A DNA stretch of 64,000 bases from Terriglobia bacterium. Its GTDB lineage: Bacteria; Acidobacteriota; Terriglobia; Acidiferrales; UBA7541. Location: assembly GCA_020072785.1 (NCBI GenBank), contig JAIQGG010000005.1, positions 62,001 to 126,000 of the forward strand, read 5' to 3'. The notes under the pieces are model-generated. The model made no database searches. It was not told where the DNA came from and was given only the letters and a program-made list of their open reading frames with translations. Below are positions 28,181 to 37,037 of this stretch, piece by piece (the first letter of the stretch is position 1; each line of letters begins with the position of its first letter). A program made the translations under genes and the position numbers.

Positions 28181-30178
28181 CTAGCGCCGGGTCAGCTTGG
28201 CATTTCCGTAATGATCCATGAGCAGCGTCCAGCCTTCGGGCACGAAATAGGTGCTGTTCGCGCCTTCCAGCACGGCGCATCCCTCGACGCGATTTCCGGG
28301 CTGCAAGTCTTCCCAGCGGTAGAGCTGTGCTTCCCCCCTGGCGCTGCCCCAGGCGACCTGCCGCCTGCCTTTGCCGGCGTGCGAAGAATCGGCGCCCTGC
28401 AGCGGCCTTTCAGCGAGCGACGGCTTGGGCATGGCCTTCTTGATCTGGACGCGCAGGAGATCGACGACAAACGCTTCCGTGCCGCCGCCAAGCGTTTTCT
28501 CCAAGAACGCTTTCAGCTGCTTGGTGCTCTGAAAAGCATCTGCCGGACAGGGCACGGCAACCGAGGGCCGCCCGTCGCGGGAGACTTCCAGCTCGATCAT
28601 GTACTCAATTCCCTCCGGCTTGATGCCTTCTCCCAGGAGATCGCGCGTGCCCTCGGCCTTGCTGTCCAGGAGGGCACCGCTGAGACGCTGCAGCTCGCCG
28701 TCGCCGAGCGACATCAGATGCAGGGAGCGCTCGTAGACGTGGGAGATGTCCGAGACCGAGGAGCCAAAGGCGCTGAGGACGGGCCCCAGGTTGAAGAAGA
28801 AGACGTCCTTCAGCCCGGCCTGCTCCGCGACACCGCAGGCGATCAGGCCGCCGTTTCCGCCGTAGGCAAACAGGGTATGCCGGGAAAGATCCTGTTTCAG
28901 CTCGGCGCTGGCGTGCGCGATGGTTCCCGCGACAAGGGCGAAGGAACGTTCGATGATGGCGCGGGAGGCTTCTTCAACCGATTTCTGGAGGGGCTCGGCG
29001 ACGCGCTGCTGAATGGTCTGGCGCGCCGTCTCCAGGCTGATGGGCTTGCTGCCACCGAGGAAGTAGTCCGGGTTGATCAGCCCGGCGGCGACGAAGGCAT
29101 CCGTGAGCGTGGGCTGGTCGCCGCCCAAGCCATAGCAGGCGGGTCCCGGATAGGAGCCCATGCTTTCGGGCCCCAGGGAAATTTCCGGCGCCTGTCCTTT
29201 CGCGCCGGCTTTCACCACGCTGCCTCCACCCAGAGCAATCGAGCGCAGGTAGGGCAAGGAGATCTCTACGGGAATGCCGAAGAAATCCGACGGCTTGCGC
29301 AGCAGAGGCGTGGCATTGCGCAGGATGCTGACCTTGGCGGTGGTGCCGCCGACGTCCAGGGCCACAACTTCGTTCAATTTGTAGACCCTGGCCAGATGCG
29401 CGCTGCCGTGGATGCCCAGAATGGGGCCCGATTCGATGGTGTCGATGGCCTTGGTCTTGGCGATGCCGGAGACGCCGCCGTTGATGTGGCTGACGAGGAA
29501 CGTTCCGGGATAGCGATGGACCTCGCGCAGATCATCCTCGGCTTTGAAGAGCGTAGCCGCCAGCGCACCGTGCGTATAGGCATTGATGAGGGCGCAGTAG
29601 GTGCGGGTCATGGCGTCGGAACTCTTGGAAATATCGCTGCCGGCCAGAACCGGGACGGAGCCGAGAAAATGGTCCGGGTACTGCTGGTCAACGATGCGCT
29701 TGACGCGGATTTCCTGTTCGGGACGGAGATGGGCGTCCTGGATGCTGACGCAGATGCGGCGCGCGCCGCTTTCGAGCAGGGTGCGCACGGCGTTCATGAT
29801 CTCCGTCTCGCTGCTGTCGCCATCTATTCCGGTGATGTCGCGCTCGGAAAGAATGCGGCCGAGGACGATGCTGCGCGGCTCCTTGCTGTACAAATCTTTT
29901 TCGTGGCCGCGCGAGATAAGCAGGCCGATGCGCGGCCCGCGCAATTCCGCGAGAACATTGGAGGTGATGGTCGTGGACCAGCGAATGAGGTCGACGCTTT
30001 CCAGGAACAGATCCACGTCAGTGTAGCCCAGTTGCGCGGCGCCCTGCGTCAGGCAGTCGAACAGGCAGATGGTCAGGTCGTGCGGGGTGGTGTCCACCTT
30101 GGAACAGACGACCTTCTGGCCGTCGCTAAAAATCCCGTCGGTTAACGTTCCGCCGATATCAATGTCTACGGTCAGCAC
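28181..30178 (-). CDS. HyuA-type ATP-binding subunit (Apc1-like) of the ketone carboxylase
   Basis: A 665-residue hydantoinase A/oxoprolinase-type ATPase, only distantly similar to the one at 25621-27750. Motifs are 'VDIDIGGTLTDGIFSDGQ' at the N-terminus, 'EVVALDVGGTTAKVSILRN' and 'LFAYGGNGGLIACGVAEQ'. The start is taken as GTG 30178, which places the phosphate-binding motif at residues 4-16 as in the paralogue, with TGAGGG upstream. A longer frame to 30316 overlaps the upstream gene and adds an unrelated arginine-rich stretch. By order it corresponds to Apc1. Confidence 0.84.
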   Translation of the reverse strand: MLTVDIDIGGTLTDGIFSDGQKVVCSKVDTTPHDLTICLFDCLTQGAAQLGYTDVDLFLESVDLIRWSTTITSNVLAELRGPRIGLLISRGHEKDLYSKEPRSIVLGRILSERDITGIDGDSSETEIMNAVRTLLESGARRICVSIQDAHLRPEQEIRVKRIVDQQYPDHFLGSVPVLAGSDISKSSDAMTRTYCALINAYTHGALAATLFKAEDDLREVHRYPGTFLVSHINGGVSGIAKTKAIDTIESGPILGIHGSAHLARVYKLNEVVALDVGGTTAKVSILRNATPLLRKPSDFFGIPVEISLPYLRSIALGGGSVVKAGAKGQAPEISLGPESMGSYPGPACYGLGGDQPTLTDAFVAAGLINPDYFLGGSKPISLETARQTIQQRVAEPLQKSVEEASRAIIERSFALVAGTIAHASAELKQDLSRHTLFAYGGNGGLIACGVAEQAGLKDVFFFNLGPVLSAFGSSVSDISHVYERSLHLMSLGDGELQRLSGALLDSKAEGTRDLLGEGIKPEGIEYMIELEVSRDGRPSVAVPCPADAFQSTKQLKAFLEKTLGGGTEAFVVDLLRVQIKKAMPKPSLAERPLQGADSSHAGKGRRQVAWGSARGEAQLYRWEDLQPGNRVEGCAVLEGANSTYFVPEGWTLLMDHYGNAKLTRR

Positions 30179-30185
30179 TGGGCCC

Positions 30186-30866
30186 TCAGGACTGCGATGA
30201 TTTGACTGCCGCCAGAAAGTCTTGCGACTGCATCGTCCAACCAAAAAAATTCTCGACGTTGAAAACCGTGGCCTCCTGAAGGGCCGGCGGCCCGGCCTGC
30301 ATGGCTCCGTCGGCAATCAGTATCGGCCAGTAATCCAGGAAGTAGGCATGGCGCAGCGTGGATTCCACGCAGACGTTGGTGGCGATGCCGGTGATGAACA
30401 GATACTGGATGCCGCGCATGCGCAACTGGGAATCCAGCGTCGTCCCCTGGAATCCGCTGTAGCGGGTCTTCACCACCACGAGATCTTCCGGCTGCGGCTG
30501 CAGTTCATCCACAATGGCAAAGTCCCAGGTCCCTTCGGTCAGCAGCTTCCCTTTCAGCTCCGGCCTGCAGTTCATGAGATGCATGGCCAGTTCCTTGTGC
30601 CAATTGGGGGAAGCCGGCCCGCCGCTGTTGCTGAGATCGGGCTTGTAACCCATTTGCAGGTGCACCACGGGAAGACCCGCGCGGCGCGAGGCATCCAGCA
30701 TACCGCAAATCGTGCGCACCACCTGCGCGGCTCCGGAAATATCCACCCCGGCGATATCCAGCATTCCACCCTTGGCGGCGAAGGCATTCTGCATGTCCAC
30801 GACGACGACGGCCGTCTTCCGGAGATCTACCTCCAGCGGCTGCGGCTTGGCTTTCAGCATTGCCAT
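30186..30866 (-). CDS. Isochorismatase-family cysteine hydrolase
   Basis: A 226-residue alpha/beta hydrolase of the isochorismatase-like fold. The catalytic triad is complete: Asp24 in 'VVVDMQNAF', Lys133 in 'VVVKTRYSGF' and Cys166 in 'IATNVCVEST', which classes it with amidases such as RutB and N-carbamoylsarcosine amidase rather than true isochorismatase, which lacks the Cys. It lies between the CoA ligase (21 bases) and the Apc1-like gene (7 bases). Its place in a ketone pathway is unclear; it may remove an amide or ester group before carboxylation. Confidence 0.85.
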   Translation of the reverse strand: MAMLKAKPQPLEVDLRKTAVVVVDMQNAFAAKGGMLDIAGVDISGAAQVVRTICGMLDASRRAGLPVVHLQMGYKPDLSNSGGPASPNWHKELAMHLMNCRPELKGKLLTEGTWDFAIVDELQPQPEDLVVVKTRYSGFQGTTLDSQLRMRGIQYLFITGIATNVCVESTLRHAYFLDYWPILIADGAMQAGPPALQEATVFNVENFFGWTMQSQDFLAAVKSSQS

Positions 30867-30887
30867 GGATGGGCCTCGACTTTTCTC

Positions 30888-32219
30888 TTACTTCTCGTAG
30901 AGCTTCTTGATCAGCTGGCCTTTCATCTCAAACCGGGGCAGCGTCCCCGGGGACACAAGCTGCACGGCCGCGGAAACGGAGAGCACGGCCTTGATCTTTT
31001 CCTCGATTTTCTTCTGCAGCGCGGGCAGGTCCTGCGTGCCACTCCCATATTCCGCCGCCACCTTCAACGGCGGCTTCACGCCCGGCCCGGGTTCATCCAG
31101 CAGGATCTGCACTTCTCCCGTGGTCTGCGGATAGAAGCTGGAGACGACATCGCGCACCGCCGAGGGGAAGATATTGACGCCCAGAACGATGAGCATATCG
31201 TCGGTGCGGCCGATGCAGCGCATCTTAAATCCGGTTCGTCCGCACTTGCAGGAGGTAGCCAGAATGGAGACACGGTCCCGCGTGCGGAACCTCAGCAGGG
31301 GAACGCATTCGCGATCCAGGCTGGTGTAGACAAGCTCTCCGGAAACCCCGGTTTCGATGGGCAGCACTTCCCCGCTCTCAGGGTCGATGATCTCGATGTA
31401 CACGTACTCGTACCCGTTGTAGTGCATGCCGGACTGCTCCCGGCATTCGGCGAAGATGATGGGGGCCATATCGGCGTTGCCCAGGCCTTCGGTCACGCGC
31501 GCGCCCCATTCTTCGGTCATCTTGGCACGAACCGAAGGGATGCCGGCGCCGGGCTCCGCGCCGCAGACCAGCTTGGCGATGGCCAGTTCCCGCGGATCCA
31601 TCTTGGCCTCGCGGCGCACGTAATCGGCCAGGTAGATGGCATAGGACGGCGTGCAATGGATGGCGTTGGCGCGCAGCGCTTTCGCGTATAACACGACCTT
31701 TTCGGAGGCGCCGGTGCCCACGGGAACGAAGGCCGCGCCGATCATCTCCATGGCGTCCTTCGAGGGCAAGCCGCCGGCGAACATCGTCAGGCCCGCAGCG
31801 TGAATCACGATGTCAGAAGGCCGGATGCCCTGGGCGTAAAACGACCGCGCGGTGACATGCGTCCAGACCTGGGCGTCCCTGCGGGTGACGCCGACAAAGC
31901 TGGGGCGTCCCGTGGTGCCGGTGGAGGCGTGCAGGCGGATGACATCCGCCATGTCCGCGGCCATGTGGCTCCCCAGCGGCGGGCAGGCGGCCTGGCTTTC
32001 GCGCAACTCTTCCTTAGTGGTGAAAGGAAAGCGCGCCAGATCCCCGAGGGTGCGAAAGTCCTCGCGGCGAATCCGGGCGGCGGCGAATTTGTCGCGGTAA
32101 AAGGGCGACCGGGCATACAGATAGTCGAGTTGCTTGGCGAGTTTGATCTCCTGCAGGAGGCGCAAGGTTGCAGGGGTCATCGTTTCGATTTCCAGATCGA
32201 GATATTCGTCTGTTCTCAT
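30888..32219 (-). CDS. PaaK-like arylacyl-CoA ligase
   Basis: AMP-forming CoA ligase of the phenylacetate-CoA ligase family, 443 residues from ATG 32219. Motifs include the phosphate loop 'HASTGTTGRPSFVGVT', 'EGLGNADMAPIIFAECRE', 'YTSLDRECVPLLRFRTRDRV' and a zinc-ribbon-like 'CKCGRTGFKMRCIGRTDDML' before the mobile C-terminal domain ending 'KGQLIKKLYEK'. In this operon it would activate the beta-keto acid made by the carboxylase, the counterpart of benzoylacetate-CoA ligase. An upstream ATG at 32255 would add 12 residues; neither start has a strong ribosome binding site. Confidence 0.88.
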   Translation of the reverse strand: MRTDEYLDLEIETMTPATLRLLQEIKLAKQLDYLYARSPFYRDKFAAARIRREDFRTLGDLARFPFTTKEELRESQAACPPLGSHMAADMADVIRLHASTGTTGRPSFVGVTRRDAQVWTHVTARSFYAQGIRPSDIVIHAAGLTMFAGGLPSKDAMEMIGAAFVPVGTGASEKVVLYAKALRANAIHCTPSYAIYLADYVRREAKMDPRELAIAKLVCGAEPGAGIPSVRAKMTEEWGARVTEGLGNADMAPIIFAECREQSGMHYNGYEYVYIEIIDPESGEVLPIETGVSGELVYTSLDRECVPLLRFRTRDRVSILATSCKCGRTGFKMRCIGRTDDMLIVLGVNIFPSAVRDVVSSFYPQTTGEVQILLDEPGPGVKPPLKVAAEYGSGTQDLPALQKKIEEKIKAVLSVSAAVQLVSPGTLPRFEMKGQLIKKLYEK

Positions 32220-32274
32220 CGTGTGCACCGTGCCCTGCGCGCTTCCGTTCTGCATCCGAAGCGGGGCCTTCCGG

Positions 32275-33000
32275 CTAATCCCTTCCAGCCTCCAGAATCT
32301 TTTCCGCCAGGCCCTGCGGATTCGTGAACATCACTTCGTGGCTTCCGGCCATTTGCACGAGGCGGCAGAGGCCCAGGCGGCCGGACATCCGCGGATGCCA
32401 TCCCCATTCGCCGGGGGGCAGGGCGATGTCTTCCGTGCAATTGAGGAAACTTCTGGGAATCTCCAGGGAGTAGAACTTCTTCAAGTCGAGTTTGTCCGCG
32501 AAAGGCTGAAAGGGCTCGGGAGAGAGCCTCGCGTAGGCCGCTTTCGCCAGCCCCAGATCGGCGTCATTGATGAAGGCCTCGCGCCAGACGGGAAACGGCG
32601 GCATCACCGTGTTGTCCCCGGATTGCTTTGCCAACCGGGAAAACAAAGCGACGTATTCCGGGGGGATTTCGTCCAGCAGGCTCAGGCCATCGCGGATGAC
32701 GAAAGCGTTTTGATAGACCAGCCGACGGATGCTGCCGGGAATCGCTTCGGCGGCCTTGGAAATGAGCGTGCCGCCAAAGCTGTGGCCCACGAGGATAATA
32801 TCGGAGAGAGAAATTCCGGTGATGAACTCTACCAGCGAGCGCACGCAATCCGCGTGGGAGACATTCTTGCGGGCGCCTTTGCCGTGACCCGCCACGGTAG
32901 GGGCGAATACCTTGTGGCCCTTGCTTTCCAGATGCCGAACGACCGCGTCCCAAGCCGATCCGTCATGCCAGGAGCCATGCACTAAGACGAAGACCGCCAT
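32275..33000 (-). CDS. Alpha/beta hydrolase (esterase/EstC-like)
   Basis: A 241-residue serine hydrolase. The nucleophile elbow is 'LVGHSFGG' (Ser74), the oxyanion region 'LVHGSWHDGSAWD' is at the N-terminus and the catalytic His is in 'GSHEVMFTNPQ' near the C-terminus. The layout resembles plant-type methylesterases/hydroxynitrile lyases and bacterial EstC. It is the first gene of the operon and could cleave an ester of the phenolic ketone or a diketone; the actual substrate is unknown. Confidence 0.85.
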   Translation of the reverse strand: MAVFVLVHGSWHDGSAWDAVVRHLESKGHKVFAPTVAGHGKGARKNVSHADCVRSLVEFITGISLSDIILVGHSFGGTLISKAAEAIPGSIRRLVYQNAFVIRDGLSLLDEIPPEYVALFSRLAKQSGDNTVMPPFPVWREAFINDADLGLAKAAYARLSPEPFQPFADKLDLKKFYSLEIPRSFLNCTEDIALPPGEWGWHPRMSGRLGLCRLVQMAGSHEVMFTNPQGLAEKILEAGRD

Positions 33001-33154
33001 ACCAGCTTCCCCTGAGTATCGTGCGCTGCCAAATTACGCGAAGCTTGAATTCGCAGCCCAGGAGCAGCTATGGGCCCGCCTGCTTTGAATCCTGCAACAA
33101 ACTTATCGGCAGAATCTGCGGCCGCCGCAGTCGCTCAGTTTCAAGTTACGTCCG

Positions 33155-33194
33155 GCAGGGCGGAACCGAGAATCCTGCCTCGGCGCCGCCCTGC
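33155..33194 (-). terminator. Strong hairpin after the TonB receptor gene
   Basis: GCAGGGCGG..CCGAG pairs with CTCGG..CCGCCCTGC: 14 base pairs with one 2x2 internal loop and an 8-base hairpin loop, starting 10 bases beyond the receptor stop. There is no T-run, so termination may be partial, allowing read-through into the catabolic operon. Confidence 0.5.
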
Positions 33195-33204
33195 GGACGA
33201 AGAA

Positions 33205-36200
33205 CTAGAAGGAATACTTGAGCGAGATCTGGAGCTGCCGCGGGTTGAACATGGTCCTCGCCGAGCCGAAGCTCGGATTCGGGACCGGCGGCCCGAACAA
33301 CGGGCATGAGCCAAAGAACGACCCCGGGTCCGACTGAATCTGCAGCGAGGTGGCGTCCTTATAGTTAACCGGCACCTGGCCGTTGCAGAAGTCGTAGGTG
33401 CCGTACACGGAGGTAACCTCGTTCACGTTGGGGCGGTTGAAGGCGTTGAAGGCATCCACGGCCAACTCAATCTTCTGCCGCTCGCCGAACTTGAAAGACC
33501 GCGAGACGCGCAGATCCACGGTCCGCAGAGGGTCGCCCCAATAGGCATTGCGGGCCGAGAGACCGGCGCGATCGGTGACCGGGTTAGTGTCGTTATTGGC
33601 GTCAAATCCCACGAACATGGTGAACGGACGAGCGCCCTGAACGGTGATGATGCCGCTGAACTCGAAATCACGCCAGGCGATGTTCGTTTCCTTGGTTTTG
33701 GGGGTCGCCGCCACGAAGTTGGCTACAAAGCGGTGCCGCACGTCCTGGTTGGAGTTGGCCCGTTCCAAATTTCTCCTGTAGAGATCCTCCGGGGTGCTGA
33801 CGAACGTGGTGAACGTGCCGTCATCCAGAGTCTTGGAGAAAGTGTAATTGGCGTTGAGCCGGAAATACTGCCCCACCTTCTCGGTCGCGGAGAACGTCAC
33901 GCCGTGATAGACGCTATTGCCGCTGTTGTCGGTGTAATAGAGCAGGCCGACCGGCATCAGAACGCTCTGGAAATAGCTCTTGCCGCCGGGGAAATCCGGA
34001 GGCGGCGCCGCGTAATTCTCAAATGCATTAGATCCGCATTCATACCAGCCGGTAGTGGCGGCAGGCGTCACGCCAGCAGTTGTGGATACTGGGCAGACAT
34101 TCAGATTCTCCGCGCGAACCTGATGGTGCGCGGAGACGAAGAGATAGCCGACGTTGACCACCAGCCCCTTGCCGATTTCGCGGTCAATTTCCAGACTGCC
34201 CTGCTCGGAGTAAGGCATCTTGCTCTTGGTTTCAACGGTTCCGTCACCTACTGTGGAGAACTCCGGTTTCGTGACGTCGGTGACAAGCTGGACGGGCAGA
34301 TAGGTGCCATTTACGAGCAAATCCTTCGCTGTTGCCGCGGGATCCCAGCCCACGCCGGGGACGAAGGCCATCTGGTTCAGGGCGTACGTAGCGTTGTAAC
34401 CGCCTTGACGGATGCCAGGCAGCGCATAGTCGGCGCCTGTGCAGTTCGGAGTGCTCACCACACAGACGAAAGTTGTGGGGCGCTGGGGCCGGGTCACAAA
34501 GAAAAATGACTTGTTGTAACGGTCGAAGAAGAGACCGAAGCCGGCACGAATGACGGTGTGCCTGTCGGGAGAATAGGCGAGGCCGACTCTGGGCTGAAAG
34601 GCCTTGTAATAGTGATTGACTACATCACTGATTCCAGGCTCAAAATCCCAGCGCATCCCGTAATTCAGAGTGAACTTGGGAGTGACGCGCCACTGGTCCT
34701 GCGCGAAAAGCCCCAAATAGCCGTGGGTCATATCCGAAAAATAGTTCGGAGTTTCATTGGGCAGATAGGCGTTGTCCCAGTTCAGCGGCAATGGAAATGG
34801 CGGAGCAGTGGCCGCGGTGCCATCCACGACAGAGTTGTCAGCCGTTCCGAGCGGAGAGGGCCAGAAAGCGACCGGTACGCCATTCATGGCTGGTGGGAGA
34901 GGACAGGTATCGCCGGGGTTTGGCGAAAGCGCCAAGCTGCCACCGGAAACGTAGTTGGCGAAGATCACCAGACAGTTGATGCTGGGCAGAACGATGCGCA
35001 TGGGGGAAAAACCGGGCCAGATGATGTGATCGTTGACATGGTTATAGTCCACGCCGAATTTGGCCAGGTGCGAGCCCTTTACCCAGGAGACGGAGTCCGC
35101 AATCTGAAAGCGGCTCTCGTAGGTGGCATCGAAAACGCCGAAGTTGTGGCCCATGAGGAGAGAGTTTGGCAAGTCCAGATTGGGCTGGCCGGTGACTCCG
35201 GGGAAGGTGGAGTGGCGCCGCGCATACTGCACAAGAGCGCTGTTCATCAGGGTGGGGCTGAACTGGGAGGTGACGATGCCCACCAGGGACTGATCGCGTA
35301 AGAAGTTATTATGGGCGCTGCTGGGCGCACCGATGCCGCCGCCGTCCAGGGTATCACCCATCAACACGTTCAAGCTGCGGCCATCCTCGATGCTGTAGCG
35401 GAGGGCCAGGCGATGATCCTTGTTGATTTCATGGTCGAGTTTGATGAACCCTTTATCGGTATCCTGGGTCTTCAGGTTGCCGGTGTGCTCGTCGAATTGG
35501 CCCGGCGCGCCCCCAAATAGTTCCGCCTTGGCAGCATTGATCAATGCCAAGTTGGCCATCAATACCGGAGACTGAACCGGAGCTTCCGCGCGGCGCTGCC
35601 CTTCGTAGTTCATGAAGAAGAAGGTCTTGTCCTTCCGGAGGGGCCCGCCGAGGGTGCCGCCAAACTGGTTCTGCCGCAGGGTGTTCGGCAGTGGAGAGGG
35701 CTGCAACATGGCGCGCGCGTTTACGGCGTCATTTTCCAGGTAGTCGTAGAGCGAGCCGTGCAGGTCGTTGGTGCCGGATTTGGTGATGATGTTGACGATG
35801 CCGCCCATGGCCCGGCCCTGTTCCGCACCGAAGCCGTTATTGACCACGCGGAATTCGCTGACCGCTTCCTGGGAGGGCGTGGCGCGCTGCGAGCCGGTGG
35901 CGCTATTGATGGTGTCCGCGCCGTCCACGGTGACCATGTTGCTCAAGTCGCGCATACCACCAAAGGAGATGCGCGTGACTTCCGCCTCCGTGATGGTGGA
36001 CTGCAAGCTGGTGCGTCCCGTGGTCACGCCGGGGGTCAGAAGGGCGAAGTCGGTAAACAGACGGCCGCTGATGGGCAGCGACCCGATTTGCTTGGAGTCA
36101 ATGACCTGGCTGACTTCGGTGCGGCTGGGCTCGACGGGCGGAATCTCCGTGGTCACTTCGACCTTCTGGCCGACCGTAGCGACCTTCAGGTCGATGTCAA

Positions 36201-36522
36201 TCGTGGCCACCTGGCCGACGCTGAGGACGATGCCGGTATGCGTGGACTTGGAGAAGCCCGTGGCGTCCACCGTCATTTCGTAACGCCCTGGGGCGACGTT
36301 GGGCACCAGATACGTGCCATTGTCGATGGAGACGGTCGTATAAGTGCGGTTGGTGTCCACTTCGCGCAGGGTGATGGATGCCTTGGCGACAGAGCCGCCG
36401 CTTTCGTCGCGCACGATGCCGTTCAACTGCGCGCTACCGCTGACTTGTGCGGATGCGGCATGCACACCCGCGAACAGAATCAAGACCGCCAGAACAACCA
36501 GCAAGCTCCCCCGTACCCTCAT
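33205..36522 (-). CDS. TonB-dependent outer-membrane receptor with carboxypeptidase-regulatory-like N-terminal domain
   Basis: A giant receptor of 1105 residues from ATG 36522, which follows AAAGGAG; an upstream in-frame ATG at 36573 lacks a signal peptide. The signal peptide ends near 'AASAQ'. Residues about 25-110 form a CarboxypepD_reg-like beta-sandwich ('GIVRDESGGSVAKASITLRE', 'PNVAPGRYEMTVDATGF'). A plug domain follows ('VEVTTEIPPVEPSRTEVSQV', 'INSATGSQRATPSQEAVSEF'), then a long beta-barrel ending in 'QLQISLKYSF' with the terminal Phe. This Oar-like architecture is abundant in Acidobacteriota. It is upstream of, and codirectional with, the catabolic operon, so it may import an aromatic or glycosylated precursor. 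Confidence 0.92.
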   Translation of the reverse strand: MRVRGSLLVVLAVLILFAGVHAASAQVSGSAQLNGIVRDESGGSVAKASITLREVDTNRTYTTVSIDNGTYLVPNVAPGRYEMTVDATGFSKSTHTGIVLSVGQVATIDIDLKVATVGQKVEVTTEIPPVEPSRTEVSQVIDSKQIGSLPISGRLFTDFALLTPGVTTGRTSLQSTITEAEVTRISFGGMRDLSNMVTVDGADTINSATGSQRATPSQEAVSEFRVVNNGFGAEQGRAMGGIVNIITKSGTNDLHGSLYDYLENDAVNARAMLQPSPLPNTLRQNQFGGTLGGPLRKDKTFFFMNYEGQRRAEAPVQSPVLMANLALINAAKAELFGGAPGQFDEHTGNLKTQDTDKGFIKLDHEINKDHRLALRYSIEDGRSLNVLMGDTLDGGGIGAPSSAHNNFLRDQSLVGIVTSQFSPTLMNSALVQYARRHSTFPGVTGQPNLDLPNSLLMGHNFGVFDATYESRFQIADSVSWVKGSHLAKFGVDYNHVNDHIIWPGFSPMRIVLPSINCLVIFANYVSGGSLALSPNPGDTCPLPPAMNGVPVAFWPSPLGTADNSVVDGTAATAPPFPLPLNWDNAYLPNETPNYFSDMTHGYLGLFAQDQWRVTPKFTLNYGMRWDFEPGISDVVNHYYKAFQPRVGLAYSPDRHTVIRAGFGLFFDRYNKSFFFVTRPQRPTTFVCVVSTPNCTGADYALPGIRQGGYNATYALNQMAFVPGVGWDPAATAKDLLVNGTYLPVQLVTDVTKPEFSTVGDGTVETKSKMPYSEQGSLEIDREIGKGLVVNVGYLFVSAHHQVRAENLNVCPVSTTAGVTPAATTGWYECGSNAFENYAAPPPDFPGGKSYFQSVLMPVGLLYYTDNSGNSVYHGVTFSATEKVGQYFRLNANYTFSKTLDDGTFTTFVSTPEDLYRRNLERANSNQDVRHRFVANFVAATPKTKETNIAWRDFEFSGIITVQGARPFTMFVGFDANNDTNPVTDRAGLSARNAYWGDPLRTVDLRVSRSFKFGERQKIELAVDAFNAFNRPNVNEVTSVYGTYDFCNGQVPVNYKDATSLQIQSDPGSFFGSCPLFGPPVPNPSFGSARTMFNPRQLQISLKYSF

Positions 36523-36608
36523 GAGTGACTCCTTTTGTTGGGGCGCAATTGCGCTCCCCTGTCTCAAAGACACAGCGCACCGGTAGTTTCACCAAAATGT
36601 GATGTCGG

Positions 36609-36637
36609 TCATATCTTCAGTAGCAGTTCTTTGTCAA
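36609..36637 (-). promoter_or_regulatory. Sigma70 promoter of the TonB receptor gene
   Basis: Minus-strand TTGACA (36637-36632), 17-base spacer, ATATGA (36614-36609); an 18-base spacer gives TATGAC. The leader to the ATG would be about 80 bases. Confidence 0.6.
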
Positions 36638-36842
36638 GCCAATAATCGAGCGGCTGTGCGAATATCGCCAGATTGCTATTCGAATCCGCCAAGGCCGCGT
36701 TTTCCTAGAAATGGCCCCTACAAGGCTTTCCAGCGATCCGGATGGCTGCGCGCAACTCACAATGCCATCGAGGGCGCGCAGGAGAGTTCCTGGAGTTCTG
36801 CGGCCTGCTTTCTGTGCGCAACCCTGAGAATCGTCTATATGC

Positions 36843-36889
36843 GTGACCGCGAAGCGGTCAACGGTAGGTGTGACCGCGAAGCGGTCAAC
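36843..36889. repeat. Two tandem copies of a palindromic operator-like element
   Basis: GTGACCGCGAAGCGGTCAAC occurs at 36843-36862 and again at 36870-36889, 27 bases centre to centre. Each copy is itself a palindrome (TGACCGC-gaa-GCGGTCA). They end about 30 bases upstream of the -35 box of the PQQ dehydrogenase gene, a position typical of activator sites. Confidence 0.7.
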
Positions 36890-36920
36890 TGCGCTGCATT
36901 GCAAAACGAAGGGGTGGCGC

Positions 36921-36949
36921 TTGACATTGCGCACACAAGACGATAAGGA
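36921..36949 (+). promoter_or_regulatory. Sigma70 promoter of the PQQ dehydrogenase gene
   Basis: TTGACA (36921-36926), 17-base spacer, TAAGGA (36944-36949), with a leader of about 80 bases to the ATG. Confidence 0.55.
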
Positions 36950-37037
36950 AACTCATCGCTTCTGCAAAGCGGCGGTCCGGGAGGGACGCGCGCGCGCCTC
37001 CGGGACGCCCCAGGCAATCCAGCGGTCAGGAGAACAC

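Larger units (their letters stand above)
36523..37037. other. Divergent control region between receptor and PQQ dehydrogenase genes
   Basis: 515 bases without a gene. It contains a minus-strand promoter for the receptor (36609-36637), a pair of tandem palindromes (36843-36889) and a plus-strand promoter for the dehydrogenase (36921-36949). Weak open frames on both strands show no family features. Confidence 0.6.

Noticed and set aside
28211-30145. Plus-strand frame of 644 residues opposite the second HyuA gene
   Set aside because: Same reason: an antisense shadow of a conserved ATPase subunit.
23534-30178. N-methylhydantoinase or 5-oxoprolinase operon
   Set aside because: The HyuA/HyuB families allow this reading and an amidase-type isochorismatase protein is adjacent, but the small zinc-ribbon subunit, the second HyuA, the CoA ligase, thiolase, thioesterase and pobA fit a ketone carboxylase much better.
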